Assembly: GCA_963795805.1 (NCBI GenBank)
Contig: CAWCIV010000004.1
Span: 620,001-684,000 of the forward strand
Origin: JALYYC01 sp963795805
GTDB lineage: Bacteria > Chloroflexota > Dormibacteria > CF-121
Direction: 5' to 3'
DNA: 64,000 nt
Made by a program: the position numbers and the translations under genes. How positions within the stretch are numbered: the first letter of the stretch is position 1; each line of letters opens with the position of its first letter. Of this stretch, positions 1 to 8,754 are shown one piece after another. The notes below the pieces were generated by a model that saw only the letters and a program-made list of their open reading frames with translations, was not told where the DNA came from and did not search any database.

Positions 1-821
1 GCATGCGCCAGCTGCCCGGCGATGAAGTGGCGCGCGATCGGCGACAGGTGATACTGGTCGGCGCGGTCGTAGAAGGCGTTGGTCTCCTTCCCGGCGTGCG
101 TCAGGGTCTGGTGGGTGTGCATGCCCGACCCAGCCGCCCCGAAGATCGGTTTCGGCATGAAGGTCGCGTGCAGGCCGCGACGCTGGGCCACCGACTTGAC
201 GGCGTACTTCAGCGTGACGAGCTGATCGGCGCTGCGGAGCGCACCACCGAGCGCGAGGTCGAGCTCGTACTGGCCGGCGCCGACCTCGTGATGGCTGGTC
301 TCGACCAGGATGCCGCGGTCATCGAGGGCCGCAACGATCTCCTGGCGGACCTCGCTGCCGATGTCGAGTGGATGGTCGAAGTAGCCGGCGCTGTCGTGTC
401 GCACCGGAAGCGGCCTACCATCCGCGCTGCCCGCCTTGAGCAGGAAGAACTCGAGCTCGGTGGCGACGCTGTAGTCGTATCCCATGGCCGTGGCCTCGTG
501 CAGCGCCTTTGCCAGCACGCCGCGCGGATCACCGGCGAAGCGCTCGCCCTCCGGCGTGAGGATGTCGCAGATGACCTGGGCGGTTGGAACCGATGCCGCG
601 GCCGTCCTGGCGATGGTAAGCGTGGCCAGGTCGGGCTTGAGGAACATGTCACTCTCGAAGACACGCGCGAAGCCCTCGACCGAGGAGCCATCGAACCACT
701 CACCGTTCTTGACCGCTCGCGGGAGCCGCGCCGCCGGGATCGTGATGCTTTTCACCGTTCCCAGCACACCCACGAACTGCAGATCGACGAACCGGATGCC
801 GTGCTCGGCCAGCTGGCCCAT
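1..821 (-). CDS. glutamine synthetase type I, alpha-like (3' end beyond the left edge)
   Basis: Condenses glutamate and ammonia to glutamine with ATP. Translating the minus strand gives the GSI N-terminal beta-grasp and the start of the catalytic domain: FVDLQFVGVLG, then EWFDGSSVEGF, the metal/glutamate segment SHHEVGAGQYELD, and the ATP-site motif GSGMHTHQTL. The C-terminal part lies outside the window. It is clearly different from the neighbouring glnA and lacks the long insertions of that protein, so I place it in the GSI-alpha type. The ATG at 821 (or GTG at 824) gives a normal GSI start but has no clear ribosome binding site. The same frame stays open upstream and could join the small frame starting at 993 by a +1 shift. 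Two GS genes in tandem suggest one biosynthetic and one specialised or regulatory enzyme. Confidence 0.85.
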   Translation of the reverse strand, partial: MGQLAEHGIRFVDLQFVGVLGTVKSITIPAARLPRAVKNGEWFDGSSVEGFARVFESDMFLKPDLATLTIARTAAASVPTAQVICDILTPEGERFAGDPRGVLAKALHEATAMGYDYSVATELEFFLLKAGSADGRPLPVRHDSAGYFDHPLDIGSEVRQEIVAALDDRGILVETSHHEVGAGQYELDLALGGALRSADQLVTLKYAVKSVAQRRGLHATFMPKPIFGAAGSGMHTHQTLTHAGKETNAFYDRADQYHLSPIARHFIAGQLAH

Positions 822-864
822 CACGCCATCGAGCGGAGGGCCGGCGGCTCGCGCCCCGGTCGCC

Positions 865-993
865 TCAGTCTTCGCCGTCGGGGGTCCCTCGATGGTCCGA
901 TTCGGCCTTGAGGTCGTGTGGCTCCCAGGACGGACCGGGAGCGGGATGATCGGCGGGTCGCCAGGGCTTGTCGCGTTCGACCGGCGTATCCAT
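865..993 (-). CDS. small 42-aa ORF upstream of the glutamine synthetase, possibly its displaced N-terminus
   Basis: This short frame begins at an ATG preceded by a good purine-rich ribosome binding site (AAGGGAGC, about 7 nt upstream). It encodes a hydrophilic, proline- and acid-rich peptide beginning MDTPVERDKPW, with no recognisable domain. The downstream glutamine synthetase frame lacks a binding site of its own. An in-frame GGG followed by A near residue 36 would, if one base were skipped, lead straight into the synthetase frame. The peptide may therefore be the true N-terminal extension of that enzyme, separated by a frame change like those seen elsewhere in the window. A free-standing small protein is the alternative. 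Confidence 0.4.
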   Translation of the reverse strand: MDTPVERDKPWRPADHPAPGPSWEPHDLKAESDHRGTPDGED

Positions 994-1069
994 CGCTGTT
1001 GCTCCCTTTTCCGGTGATGAACGAGGCGGCTGCCAGGGCGAGTGGCAGCCGCCTGGAGGGTCGCTTCCT

Positions 1070-2527
1070 TTAGATGTCGTGGTAGAGCATGAACTCCCAC
1101 GGGTGCGGCCGCAGCGCGACCTGGTCGTACTCTTTGACCCGCTTGTAATCGATCCAGGTCTCGATCAGGTCGTTCGTGAAGACGCCGCCGCGCGTCAGGT
1201 ACTCGTTGTCGATCGCGAGCGCGTCGAGGACCTCGGCCAGCGAGCCGGGCGTGCTCTTGACATGGACCTTGCGCTCGGGCGCGAGCTCGTACAGGTCCTC
1301 GTCGATCGGCTCCGGCGGTTCGATCTTGTTCTGGACGCCGTCGAGGCCCGCCATCAGACAGGCGGCAAACGACAGGTACGGGTTGCAGGACGGGTCTGGC
1401 GTCCGGAACTCGAGCCGCTTGGACTTCGGGTCGGTGAAATACATCGGGATGCGGACGCAGGCGCTGCGGTTGCGCTTGGAATAGATGAGGTTGATTGGCG
1501 CCTCGTACCCGGGCACCAACCGCCGGTATGAGTTGGTCGTGGGTGCGGCGAAGGCGAGCAATGACGGGGCGTGCTTCAGCAACCCACCGATGTACCAGCG
1601 GCACATTTCGCTGATGCCGGCGTAGCCGTTCTTGTCGGCGAAGAGCGGCACGCCGTCCTTCCAGAGGCTCTGGTGTGTATGCATGCCCGAGCCGTTGTCC
1701 TGGAAGAGGGGCTTCGGCATGAAGGTTGCGACGAAGCCGTTTTGCGCGCAGACGTTCTTGACGATGTACTTGTAGAGCATGACCTGGTCCGCCATCGTGA
1801 CCAGGGTGCCGTACCGCATGTCGATCTCGGTCTGGCCGGCGGTCCCGACCTCGTGGTGATGGACCTCGACATCGATCCCGGCCTCGATCAGCTTGAGCAC
1901 GATCTGCGAGCGCAGGTCCTGCAGCTTGTCCGTCGGCGGGACGGGGAAGTAGCCTTCCTTGTAGCGCGGCCGGTAGGCCAGGTTCGGCTCGTGGTTGTTG
2001 CCCGAGTTCCAGATGCCTTCGACCGAATCGATCTCGTACATCCCCGAGAACTGGTTCTGGTCGAACCGCATGCTGTTGAAGATGTAGAACTCGCATTCGG
2101 GACCCCAGAAGCTGGTGTCCGCGATCCCGGTGGTGGCGAGGTATGCTTCCGCCTTCTTGGCGACGTAGCGCGGATCGCGCGAGTAGGGTTCGCGGGTGAT
2201 CGGGTCGAAGACGTCACACGTGATCGACATGGTGGGGACGCGGCAGGCCGGGTCCACGATCGCCGTCGACGCGTCGGGGATCAGCAGCATGTCACTCTCG
2301 TGGATGTGCTGGAAACCGCGAATGCTCGATCCATCGAACCCGATCCCGTCTTCGAACAGGCTCTTGCCGAGCTCCTGGACCGGAATCGAGAAGTGTTGCC
2401 AGGTTCCGATCAGGTCGACGAATTTGAGGTCGACGATCTTGAGGCCTTGCTTGTTGGCCAGATCGATAACGGACTGTGCGTCCGACTTACTTCCCTTCCT
2501 TGCGCGGACGCCCTGATCGATCGCCAT
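1070..2527 (-). CDS. glnA: glutamine synthetase type I (GlnA)
   Basis: Central ammonia-assimilating enzyme, acting as a cytoplasmic dodecamer. The 485-residue length and motif order are typical of GSI: FDGSSIRGF in the beta-grasp domain, WGPECEFYIF (metal ligands), HHHEVGTAGQTEIDMRYGT, GSGMHTHQSLW, and KRLEFRTPDPSCNPYLS near the C-terminus. The segment DEDLYELAPE aligns with the adenylylation loop and retains the tyrosine, so control by GlnE-type adenylylation is possible. Start at ATG 2527 with GGAGGG 7 nt upstream. It lies about 80 nt upstream of the small frame that precedes the second synthetase on the same strand, so the two may be co-transcribed. No frame problem is seen. Confidence 0.97.
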   Translation of the reverse strand: MAIDQGVRARKGSKSDAQSVIDLANKQGLKIVDLKFVDLIGTWQHFSIPVQELGKSLFEDGIGFDGSSIRGFQHIHESDMLLIPDASTAIVDPACRVPTMSITCDVFDPITREPYSRDPRYVAKKAEAYLATTGIADTSFWGPECEFYIFNSMRFDQNQFSGMYEIDSVEGIWNSGNNHEPNLAYRPRYKEGYFPVPPTDKLQDLRSQIVLKLIEAGIDVEVHHHEVGTAGQTEIDMRYGTLVTMADQVMLYKYIVKNVCAQNGFVATFMPKPLFQDNGSGMHTHQSLWKDGVPLFADKNGYAGISEMCRWYIGGLLKHAPSLLAFAAPTTNSYRRLVPGYEAPINLIYSKRNRSACVRIPMYFTDPKSKRLEFRTPDPSCNPYLSFAACLMAGLDGVQNKIEPPEPIDEDLYELAPERKVHVKSTPGSLAEVLDALAIDNEYLTRGGVFTNDLIETWIDYKRVKEYDQVALRPHPWEFMLYHDI

Positions 2528-2669
2528 AAATTGACCCTCCGTTAAGCGCGATAATTCGACGTGCGGTTGTGATCGTAGAGGCCGCCGCCGCTGCCGTCAT
2601 CGGACGGCCGCGACGAGTTCCCGAGACCGTTTTTGTGCACGCCGCCCAAACGGGCGGGATGGAGGGAAG

Positions 2670-3263
2670 ATGAAGGAGCCCGAGGTCTTCGTCCTCGCCG
2701 ATCAAGCCCTGAATCGCGTGGTGGCCCAGATCAAGCCGGAGCAATGGGAGCAGCCCGTGCCGGAGGACTTCGTCCGGCGCGATACCAGCCGGCGCCCCAG
2801 CCTGCGGGAAATCATCAACTACCACGCCTACGAGGATGCCTGGGTCCCGGACATGCTGGCCGGCCGCACCATGGACGAGGTTGGCAAGGACAAATACAAG
2901 GGCGATCTCCTCGGTGACGACCCGGCCGGCAACTTCTCGGCCCTGGTCGAGCAGGCGAGCGCCGCGGCGCGGGCGGTGACCGATCTGGAGCGCCCGGTTC
3001 ACACCTCGTTCGGGGACTTTCCAACCAGGGGCTATCTCTGGCAGACCAACATGTTCCGCGGGCTTCGAGCGCACGACATCGCGCGGGCGATCGGTGTCGA
3101 TGCCGCGCTGCCACCGGACCTGGTCGAGGGGCTCTGGGACGAGATCAGCCCGAACGCGGAAACCTGGCGCGGGATCGGGGTCCTCCCGGCCGCCATCCCC
3201 GTGCCAGCGGACGCCCCGTTGCTCGACCGGCTGCTCGGACTGACCGGTCGCCAGCCGGGCTGA
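2670..3263 (+). CDS. DinB-like/maleylpyruvate isomerase N-terminal-type protein
   Basis: A 197-residue protein with the look of the DinB/MDMPI-N four-helix-bundle superfamily. It has a histidine in an early helix (INYHAYEDAWVPDMLAG, residues 50-66), a central helix following an LVEQASAAARAV segment, and a later TNMFRGLRAHDIARAIG segment whose histidine fits the third metal-ligand position. Actinobacterial relatives often use thiol cofactors such as mycothiol, but the substrate cannot be deduced here. ATG 2670 is preceded by GGAGGGAAG. It is divergent from glnA across about 140 bp that must hold both promoters. It ends 8 bp before the convergent membrane-protein gene. Assignment is to the superfamily only. 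Confidence 0.6.
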   Translation: MKEPEVFVLADQALNRVVAQIKPEQWEQPVPEDFVRRDTSRRPSLREIINYHAYEDAWVPDMLAGRTMDEVGKDKYKGDLLGDDPAGNFSALVEQASAAARAVTDLERPVHTSFGDFPTRGYLWQTNMFRGLRAHDIARAIGVDAALPPDLVEGLWDEISPNAETWRGIGVLPAAIPVPADAPLLDRLLGLTGRQPG

Positions 3264-3271
3264 CGCTCGGA

Positions 3272-3943
3272 TCAGGGCGAGGGCGAGGTCGAAGCCGAGG
3301 CCGAGGCCGACGGCGAGGGGAGCAGGTGGTCGACCGTGACGGCGAAGAAGCCGGACCCGGTCAGTTGGTCGAGCGCCAGGGTCACCACGTACGGCTCCTT
3401 GGAAAAGCGCACGACGGCGGTGCCTGCGGTTGATGGGTCCTCCGTCCAGCCGTCCTTTGCCAGGTTGGTCGCGTAGAACGGAACGACTTTGGCCAGGTCG
3501 TTGGTGCTGAAGTCGTCCGTGATGCTTTCCGTGCCCGCCAGCCCGGGCCGCTCGTCGATCAGGGTCGAGCCGGGCGGTCGCGGGAGCGCGTGCAAGACCG
3601 GCTGCGTGAGGTGGACATCCGCGCCGCTGATCACCGCATTGAAGGATGCCGCCTGAACCAGGACATACACCACGACCACGCCCACCAGCACCATCGCGAC
3701 CGCGCCCGTGAACCACACCGCGGCGCGCCGGTCGAGACCCTCGCGGTGCCGGCGCCAGCCCGCCCGGACCAGGTCCCAGGTCGATGCCAGCGCGGCCAGC
3801 AACAGGGCGGCCCCGAGGACGTTGAACCATGGCCCCTGGACCTGGGCGATGAGCTGATCGATGGCGATCGCCGCGGCCCCTAGGGTTGCCGCGAAGAACA
3901 GACCACGCGCGGGGGTAAGGAACCTGGGCTCGTGGCTGCTCAC
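3272..3943 (-). CDS. membrane protein with extracytoplasmic C-terminal domain, function unknown
   Basis: Three hydrophobic segments fill the N-terminal half (around GLFFAATLGAAAIAI, LGAALLLAALAS and VAMVLVGVVVVYVLV). A soluble domain of about 100 residues follows, then a low-complexity Ser-Ala-Pro tail at the very end. The soluble part contains FYATNLAKDGW, which resembles the small domains of predicted envelope proteins that score peptide or lipid substrates, but I do not recognise the family. The start is uncertain: the frame is open to an ATG at 4006 inside the neighbouring ABC-F gene, and I prefer GTG 3943, which avoids the overlap. It is downstream of, and probably co-transcribed with, the ABC-F gene. 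Confidence 0.55.
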   Translation of the reverse strand: MSSHEPRFLTPARGLFFAATLGAAAIAIDQLIAQVQGPWFNVLGAALLLAALASTWDLVRAGWRRHREGLDRRAAVWFTGAVAMVLVGVVVVYVLVQAASFNAVISGADVHLTQPVLHALPRPPGSTLIDERPGLAGTESITDDFSTNDLAKVVPFYATNLAKDGWTEDPSTAGTAVVRFSKEPYVVTLALDQLTGSGFFAVTVDHLLPSPSASASASTSPSP

Positions 3944-3969
3944 CTCGCCGGCCCCGGCCGGCGCGCGCT

Positions 3970-5854
3970 TCAGGCCTCGGCCGGCTCTTCGGCCGCCTGC
4001 TCCCATGCCTCGTAGAGGGCGCGCAGCCGCTCCGACGCCTCCCGGTGCGCGTGCGACAGCTCCGCAACCTGGGCCGGGTCGTCGTAGGTCTGGTGATCGG
4101 CGAGCCGCGCCTCGAGCTCTCGCAATTCCTGCTCCACCTCGGCGATCTGCTCCTCGACCTCCGCGCCGATCGCCGCGGCCGCCGCGAGCGCCGGCATCGC
4201 TTTCGCGGGTTTGGCTTTGGCCGGGGGACCCGGCGTGCCTGGCGTGGTGCCCCGAGCTGCCAGGCGCTGGCGCCGCCGCTCGAAATCCGTGTAGTTGCCG
4301 AGGTGCGTGGTCACCATGCCGCCGTCGACGCTCCAGAGCCGGGTCGCGATGGCGTCGATGAAATACCGGTCGTGGGAGACGAAGACGATCGTGCCTTTGA
4401 ACTCGAGCAGGGCATCCTCCAGCATCTCCTGCGCCGGGATGTCGAGGTGGTTGGTCGGTTCGTCCAGCAGCAGAAGGCCGGCATCATCGAGCATCAGCTT
4501 GGCGAGCGCCACCCGGCTCTTCTCGCCGCCGCTGAGCGAGCGGATCACCTTGAAGGCGTCGTCGCCGCTGAAGAGCAACCGCCCGAGGAAGGTGCGAAGC
4601 GTCTCTTCCGGCAACCCGAAGGCGTCCTGCAATTCCTTGAGCACGGTCTTGTTCGGGTCGAGGTCCGCGAGGTGCTGGTCGTAATAGCGCGTTGTGACCC
4701 GCGGGCCGACCTTGACACGCCCCTCGAGCGGGCGAAGCTCGCCGAGCAGGACCTTCAGGATGCTGGTCTTGCCCGAGCCGTTGGGTCCCATGATGGCCAC
4801 GCGCTCCTGGGCCGAGATATTGAAGGCGGGGACTTTCAAGAGTTCCTTGCCCCCGTACCCGATCCGCAGGCCCTCGCTCTGGTAGATGAGCTCGCTGGTC
4901 GTCGACGCCTTGAGCCGGATCTTGATCTGCTGGTCGTCCGCCGGGGGCGCGACGCGTGCCAGCCGATCGAGCTTGGTCTGGCGCCCGCGCGCTTCGCGCG
5001 CGCGCTGGCCGGCCTTGTAGCGGCGGATGAATTCCTCGGTCCGCTCGATGTAGTCCCGCTGCGCCTCGTACTCCTTCTGGCGGAGCGCGCGCCGCTCGCG
5101 TCGAAGGCGGACGTACTGGCTGTAGTTGCCCGGGGTACCACTCGCCGGCGCCCGCCTGGAACTCGATGATGGCGTCGGTCACGTGCTCGAGAAAGCGGCG
5201 GTCGTGGGAGACGACCAGCATGCCCGCGTGCGACAGGCGCAGAAATCCCTCGAGCCACTCGATCGCTTCAAGGTCGAGGTGGTTGGTGGGTTCGTCGAGC
5301 ATGAGCAGGTCGGCGTCCTGCAGCAGCAACTTGGCGAGCGCGAGTCGCCGGCGCTGCCCGCCGCTCAACGCGCTCGGCGCGAGCGCCTGATCGGCCTCGG
5401 TCAGGCCGACCCCGTGGAGGACCTCGGCGACCCGGTTGTCGTAGGCGTAGCCATCGAGGCGCTCGTACTCGTGCTGGACGTCGCCGTACTCCTCGAGCAG
5501 CGTCGTCATCTCGGCGGCGGCCGGCGCCGCCATCGCCACCTGCAACTCCTCCAGGCGCTGGCGGAGGCGGATGATGTCCGGGCGGCTGTGTAGCGCGTCG
5601 GCGTAGACACTCTCATGCGGGCCGGCTTCCAGTTCCTGCGCCAGGTAGGCGGCTCTGGTTCGTGGGGCGAGGACGATCGAGCCCCGCGTCGGGACCAACT
5701 CGCCCGAGATCGCCTTCAGGACGCTGGACTTGCCACTTCCGTTGGCGCCCACGATCCCGACCCGCTGGCGTGGCTCGACCTGGAAGCTGAGGTCCTTCAG
5801 GACGTCGGTAGCCCCGAAGGAGATCTGAAGACCATCGACGCGAAGCAAAGGCAT
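3970..5854 (-). CDS. ABC-F family ATPase (ribosome-associated), interrupted by one +1 frame change
   Basis: A duplicated ABC ATPase without membrane domains, of the ABC-F type that acts at the ribosomal E site in translation or antibiotic protection. The first cassette has GANGSGKSS, LSGGQRRRLALA and LLMLDEPTNHLD. The second has GPNGSGKTS, LSGGEKSRVALA and LLLLDEPTNHLD. The C-terminus is a charged coiled coil of about 60 residues, as in Uup/YdiF types. The frame breaks at 5128-5131 within the conserved inter-domain phrase WYPGNYSQY: the sense strand reads CCC GGG C AAC, and skipping the C restores NYSQY and the rest of the protein (627 aa). Everything on both sides is intact, so this is either an inserted base or +1 decoding, not a decayed gene. 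Confidence 0.88.
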
Positions 5855-5942
5855 AGCAACGGAAGTCTAAATCCGCCGCCCGGAATAAAGCCTAAAGACA
5901 GTGGGTTTTTGTCGGTGAACCGGGATTGCCAGTAACGAGGAA

Positions 5943-6326
5943 ATGGAAGTGACAGGACTACTAGCGCAAACGAACGCCACAATTCGCGACGCGGAGCGCC
6001 GTCAGCGCGAGGCCCGGGCGCGGGAACTCGAGCTTCGCAAGCCGGTCCAACTGATCGACCGGCTCCTCCAGGAGTTGGAGGAATTGAACCTGAAGGGGTT
6101 CAAGCGTGTGCCGATGGCGTACGAGCCACGGCTCGTGGAGATTGTCAGCCTGGTCGCCCCGACGCCGGCTGTCGGCGACTACCTGGCCAACGTCAAGGTG
6201 AAGGTTGCCATCCCCAAGCTGATGGACGCGCTCTATGGGATCGAGGAGGCCGTCTTTACACAACGCCTCGGTCCGGCCGATCCGGACGCGGACGACTTTT
6301 CGAGCGACCTGTTTACCGCGGCTTAA
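5943..6326 (+). CDS. conserved-looking hypothetical protein, 127 aa
   Basis: Not recognised. The N-terminal 55 residues are highly charged and predicted helical (about residues 14-54, rich in Arg and Glu, with ELEELNLKGF at the end), probably a coiled coil. A compact region follows with EIVSLVAPTPAVGDYL and VAIPKLMDALYGIEE, then an acidic tail. There is no signal peptide or membrane segment, so it is cytoplasmic. ATG 5943 follows ACGAGGAA, a reasonable binding site. It is divergent from the ABC-F gene and 33 bp upstream of the mgtC-like gene on the same strand, so it may be co-transcribed with that gene. The frame is clean and codon use matches the neighbours, so it is likely a real gene. Confidence 0.6.
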   Translation: MEVTGLLAQTNATIRDAERRQREARARELELRKPVQLIDRLLQELEELNLKGFKRVPMAYEPRLVEIVSLVAPTPAVGDYLANVKVKVAIPKLMDALYGIEEAVFTQRLGPADPDADDFSSDLFTAA

Positions 6327-6359
6327 CGTTCGCGCCCCGGGCGGGGTTACCATAGCGCC

Positions 6360-7040
6360 GTGCCGAATGCGCTCGACCTGATGGTCCGCCTCCTGGTGGC
6401 GCTGATCCTCGGGGGAGCGATCGGCCTGGAGCGGGAGCGGCAGGAGCGCGCGGCGGGATTGCGGACCGTCACGATGGTCTCGCTGGGGTCGTGCCTCTTC
6501 ACGCTCTTGAGCGCCTACGGCTTCGAGCACACCGACCCATCCCGGGTCGCGGCCCAGATCGTGACCGGCATCGGGTTCCTCGGGGCCGGCACCATTTTTT
6601 TGCGCAAGGACCTGGTCCGCGGCCTGACCACGGCAGCCACCATCTGGGCGACCGCGGCCGTGGGGATGGCGGCGGCGACCGCCCAGTATTTCGAGGCGGC
6701 CTTCACCACGCTGCTGGTCCTCGCCGTGTTGATGGTGCTCAAGCCGATCGAGCGGCGCCTCTTCAAACGGCCGGACGAGGCGACACTCTCGCTGCTCTTC
6801 CCCCGCTCGGAAACCGGCGTCGAGCAGGTCACGGCCGCGCTGAGGAAGATCGGAGCGGCGGCTCAGTCCGTCCGTTTCCAGGAGACATCGTCGGGTGACG
6901 ATCGGCTCGATCTCGAGCTCGAGCTCCCCCTCAGCGTCACGACGACGGACATCGTCCGGCAGCTTCGCGGCCTTCCCGGGGTGCATTCGATCACGGTTGG
7001 CCGGGAGCTCCGGGAGGACCGCAGCCGCATCGCCACCTGA
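6360..7040 (+). CDS. MgtC/SapB family membrane protein
   Basis: The N-terminal 120 residues show the MgtC/SapB pattern: GGAIGLERERQERAAGLRT with the conserved Glu-Arg cluster after the first membrane helix, then IVTGIGFLGAGTIF and LTTAATIWATAAVGMAAA. Four or five hydrophobic helices are followed by a soluble ACT-like C-terminal domain of about 85 residues (PRSETGVEQVTAALRKIG onward). Family members affect Mg2+ homeostasis, phosphate balance and acid survival; transport itself is not proven for the family. The start is GTG 6360, giving MPNALDLMVRLLVAL. A very strong terminator follows at 7099. Confidence 0.88.
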   Translation: MPNALDLMVRLLVALILGGAIGLERERQERAAGLRTVTMVSLGSCLFTLLSAYGFEHTDPSRVAAQIVTGIGFLGAGTIFLRKDLVRGLTTAATIWATAAVGMAAATAQYFEAAFTTLLVLAVLMVLKPIERRLFKRPDEATLSLLFPRSETGVEQVTAALRKIGAAAQSVRFQETSSGDDRLDLELELPLSVTTTDIVRQLRGLPGVHSITVGRELREDRSRIAT

Positions 7041-7076
7041 TAAGATTCGGTCCGTAAGAAAGCGGAGGTGGTGCCC

Positions 7077-7112
7077 ATGGCAGCATTTGACTTAGAAGAG
7101 AGCGGCGCCTGA
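7077..7112 (+). CDS. 11-codon mini-ORF read into a terminator stem
   Basis: A GGAGGTGG ribosome binding site sits at ideal distance before an ATG that encodes MAAFDLEESGA and then TGA. The stop codon lies in the terminator loop, so ribosomes on this frame would cover the 5' arm of the hairpin. Whether it is translated is unknown; the binding site is among the strongest in the window, which makes chance less comfortable. It could be a leader peptide controlling read-through, or just the remnant of a gene end. Confidence 0.3.
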   Translation: MAAFDLEESGA

Positions 7113-7130
7113 GGGCGCCGCTCTTTTTTT
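7099..7130 (+). terminator. rho-independent terminator
   Basis: A perfect 11-bp stem (AGAGCGGCGCC with its complement), a 4-nt TGAG loop and an immediate run of seven T. It is the best intrinsic terminator in the window. It ends the mgtC-like transcript and insulates it from the convergent crotonase operon, whose last stop codon is at 7137. Confidence 0.93.
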
Positions 7131-7136
7131 GTCGGA

Positions 7137-7922
7137 TCAGCCTCTGAAGACCGGTTTGCGCTTCTCGAGGAAGGCCTTGACGGCTTCGCGGTGGTCCGGG
7201 GTCTGCGCCGCCAGCGTCTGCAGCTGCGACTCCAGCTCCAGGGTTTGGTCGAGATCCAGCTCGAGCGCCCGGTCGAGGCCTCGCTTGATCAGCCGGTAGG
7301 TCTTCAGCGGTCCGGCGGCCAGCCGGGTCGCGCGCTCCATGGCCGCCGCCGGCAATTGCTCGGGCGGCACGACCGCGGCGACGGCGCCGAGGCGGTGCGC
7401 CTCCTCGGCCGACATCGGCTCGCCTGTCAGGGCCATCTCGGTCGCCTTACTCAGGCCGAAGATGCGGGTGAGGAAGAAGAGGCTGCCCGCGTCGGGCACG
7501 AGGCCGACGCGAATGAAGACCACGATCAGCTGCGCCGTCGCGGCGGCAAGTCGAAGATCGCAGGCCAGCGCGAGGCTCAACCCGGCGCCCGCGGCCGTCC
7601 CGTTGATGGCGGCGATCACGGGCTTGGCGCAACCCCGGATGGCCCGGATCAGCGGGGTATAGTTCTGTCGCAGGTCGTCGCCCAGGCTCGTGTCCCCGGC
7701 GTCGTAGCGGGCGCTCACCTCGCGCAGGTCGGCGCCGGTGCAGAAGGCGCGTCCCGCCCCGGTCAGGATGACGCACCCCACCTCCGCGTCGCGTGACGCC
7801 GCCTCAAAGGCCTTGCGCAAGGCGCGGGTCGATTCCTGGTTGAGCGCATTCAGCGCGTCGGGCCGGTTCATCGTGATGGTGAGGACCCGTCCCGAGCGCT
7901 CCTCGAGCAGCACCTCGCTCAT
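7137..7922 (-). CDS. enoyl-CoA hydratase/isomerase family protein, PaaG-like
   Basis: Crotonase-fold protein of 261 residues. The oxyanion-hole segments are present (RAFCTGADLRE and INGTAAGAGLSLALACD). The first hydratase glutamate is absent: GAGLSLALACD replaces the GGGCELALMCD of the upstream paralogue. The second position reads GLVPDAGS with an aspartate, as in the isomerase PaaG. It is therefore more likely an isomerase or ring-modifying acyl-CoA enzyme than a true hydratase. It starts at ATG 7922 with a 4-bp ATGA overlap with the upstream crotonase, so the two are translationally coupled. Pathway (fatty acid or aromatic acyl-CoA breakdown) is inferred from family only. Confidence 0.85.
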   Translation of the reverse strand: MSEVLLEERSGRVLTITMNRPDALNALNQESTRALRKAFEAASRDAEVGCVILTGAGRAFCTGADLREVSARYDAGDTSLGDDLRQNYTPLIRAIRGCAKPVIAAINGTAAGAGLSLALACDLRLAAATAQLIVVFIRVGLVPDAGSLFFLTRIFGLSKATEMALTGEPMSAEEAHRLGAVAAVVPPEQLPAAAMERATRLAAGPLKTYRLIKRGLDRALELDLDQTLELESQLQTLAAQTPDHREAVKAFLEKRKPVFRG

Positions 7923-8692
7923 CGGCCGGTGAAGCGACCGGGTCGTTTCTCGAGAAAGGCCTGCATCCCCTCCTTCTTGTCCTCGGAGGAGAACAGCAGG
8001 TAGAAGAGCTTTCGCTCCAGCTCGAGACCCGCGCTGAGTGACACCTCGGCGGACTGGTTGACCGCCTCCTTGGCCAGCCGCACGGCCAGTGGCGGCCGCG
8101 CCGCGATCAGGCGGCCAAGCCGCTTGGCCTCCTCCAGCTGCGCACCATCCGGTACCACCCGGTTGACCAGTCCCATCCGCTCGGCGTCCACCGCGCGGAC
8201 CGGCTCTCCGATCAGGACCGCCTCCATCGCCCGCGCCTTCCCGGCTGCCCGGGCCCAGCGTTGCGTGCCACCGGCGCCCGGGATGATCCCGATCTTCACC
8301 TCCGGCTGCCCGAACTGGGCGTTCTCGGCGGCGACGATCATGTCGCACATCAGGGCCAGTTCGCAGCCGCCGCCCAGGGCGTAGCCGGCCACGGCGGCGA
8401 TCAGCGGCTTCCGCAGCGTCCGGAGCCGGGCCCAGCGGGCGGGGTCGTCGTCGCGCAGGATATCGACCGCTCCCGCTCCGGCCATCTGGCCGATGTCGGC
8501 GCCGGCTGCGAAGGCGCGGTCGTTGCCGGTCAGGATCAGGCAACGGATCGCCTCATCGCGATCGAAGGCGCTGAGGGCCTCCCCGATCTCCTCGACCGTT
8601 CGAGGATTGAGCGCGTTGAGCACCGCCGGCCGGTTGATGGTGACGATGCCGAGGGGCCCGTCGATCTCGGTCAAAACGAACTCAAACGGCAT
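7919..8692 (-). CDS. enoyl-CoA hydratase
   Basis: Canonical crotonase of 257 residues that hydrates trans-2-enoyl-CoA in beta-oxidation-type pathways. Both catalytic glutamates are in place: one in GGGCELALMCD and one in FGQPEVKIGIIPGAGG. The CoA-binding DRAFAAGADIGQM loop is intact. The C-terminal helices end with MQAFLEKRPGRF, a typical family ending. Start ATG 8692. It is the first gene of a two-gene coupled operon with the PaaG-like paralogue. It is divergent from a secreted or membrane protein gene across 62 bp. Confidence 0.93.
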   Translation of the reverse strand: MPFEFVLTEIDGPLGIVTINRPAVLNALNPRTVEEIGEALSAFDRDEAIRCLILTGNDRAFAAGADIGQMAGAGAVDILRDDDPARWARLRTLRKPLIAAVAGYALGGGCELALMCDMIVAAENAQFGQPEVKIGIIPGAGGTQRWARAAGKARAMEAVLIGEPVRAVDAERMGLVNRVVPDGAQLEEAKRLGRLIAARPPLAVRLAKEAVNQSAEVSLSAGLELERKLFYLLFSSEDKKEGMQAFLEKRPGRFTGR

Positions 8693-8754
8693 GCCGACAG
8701 TCTAAAGGCCCGCTTCGAGGTGCCAGCCGAGGGCCGGTCCTTCGTTATAGGCAG

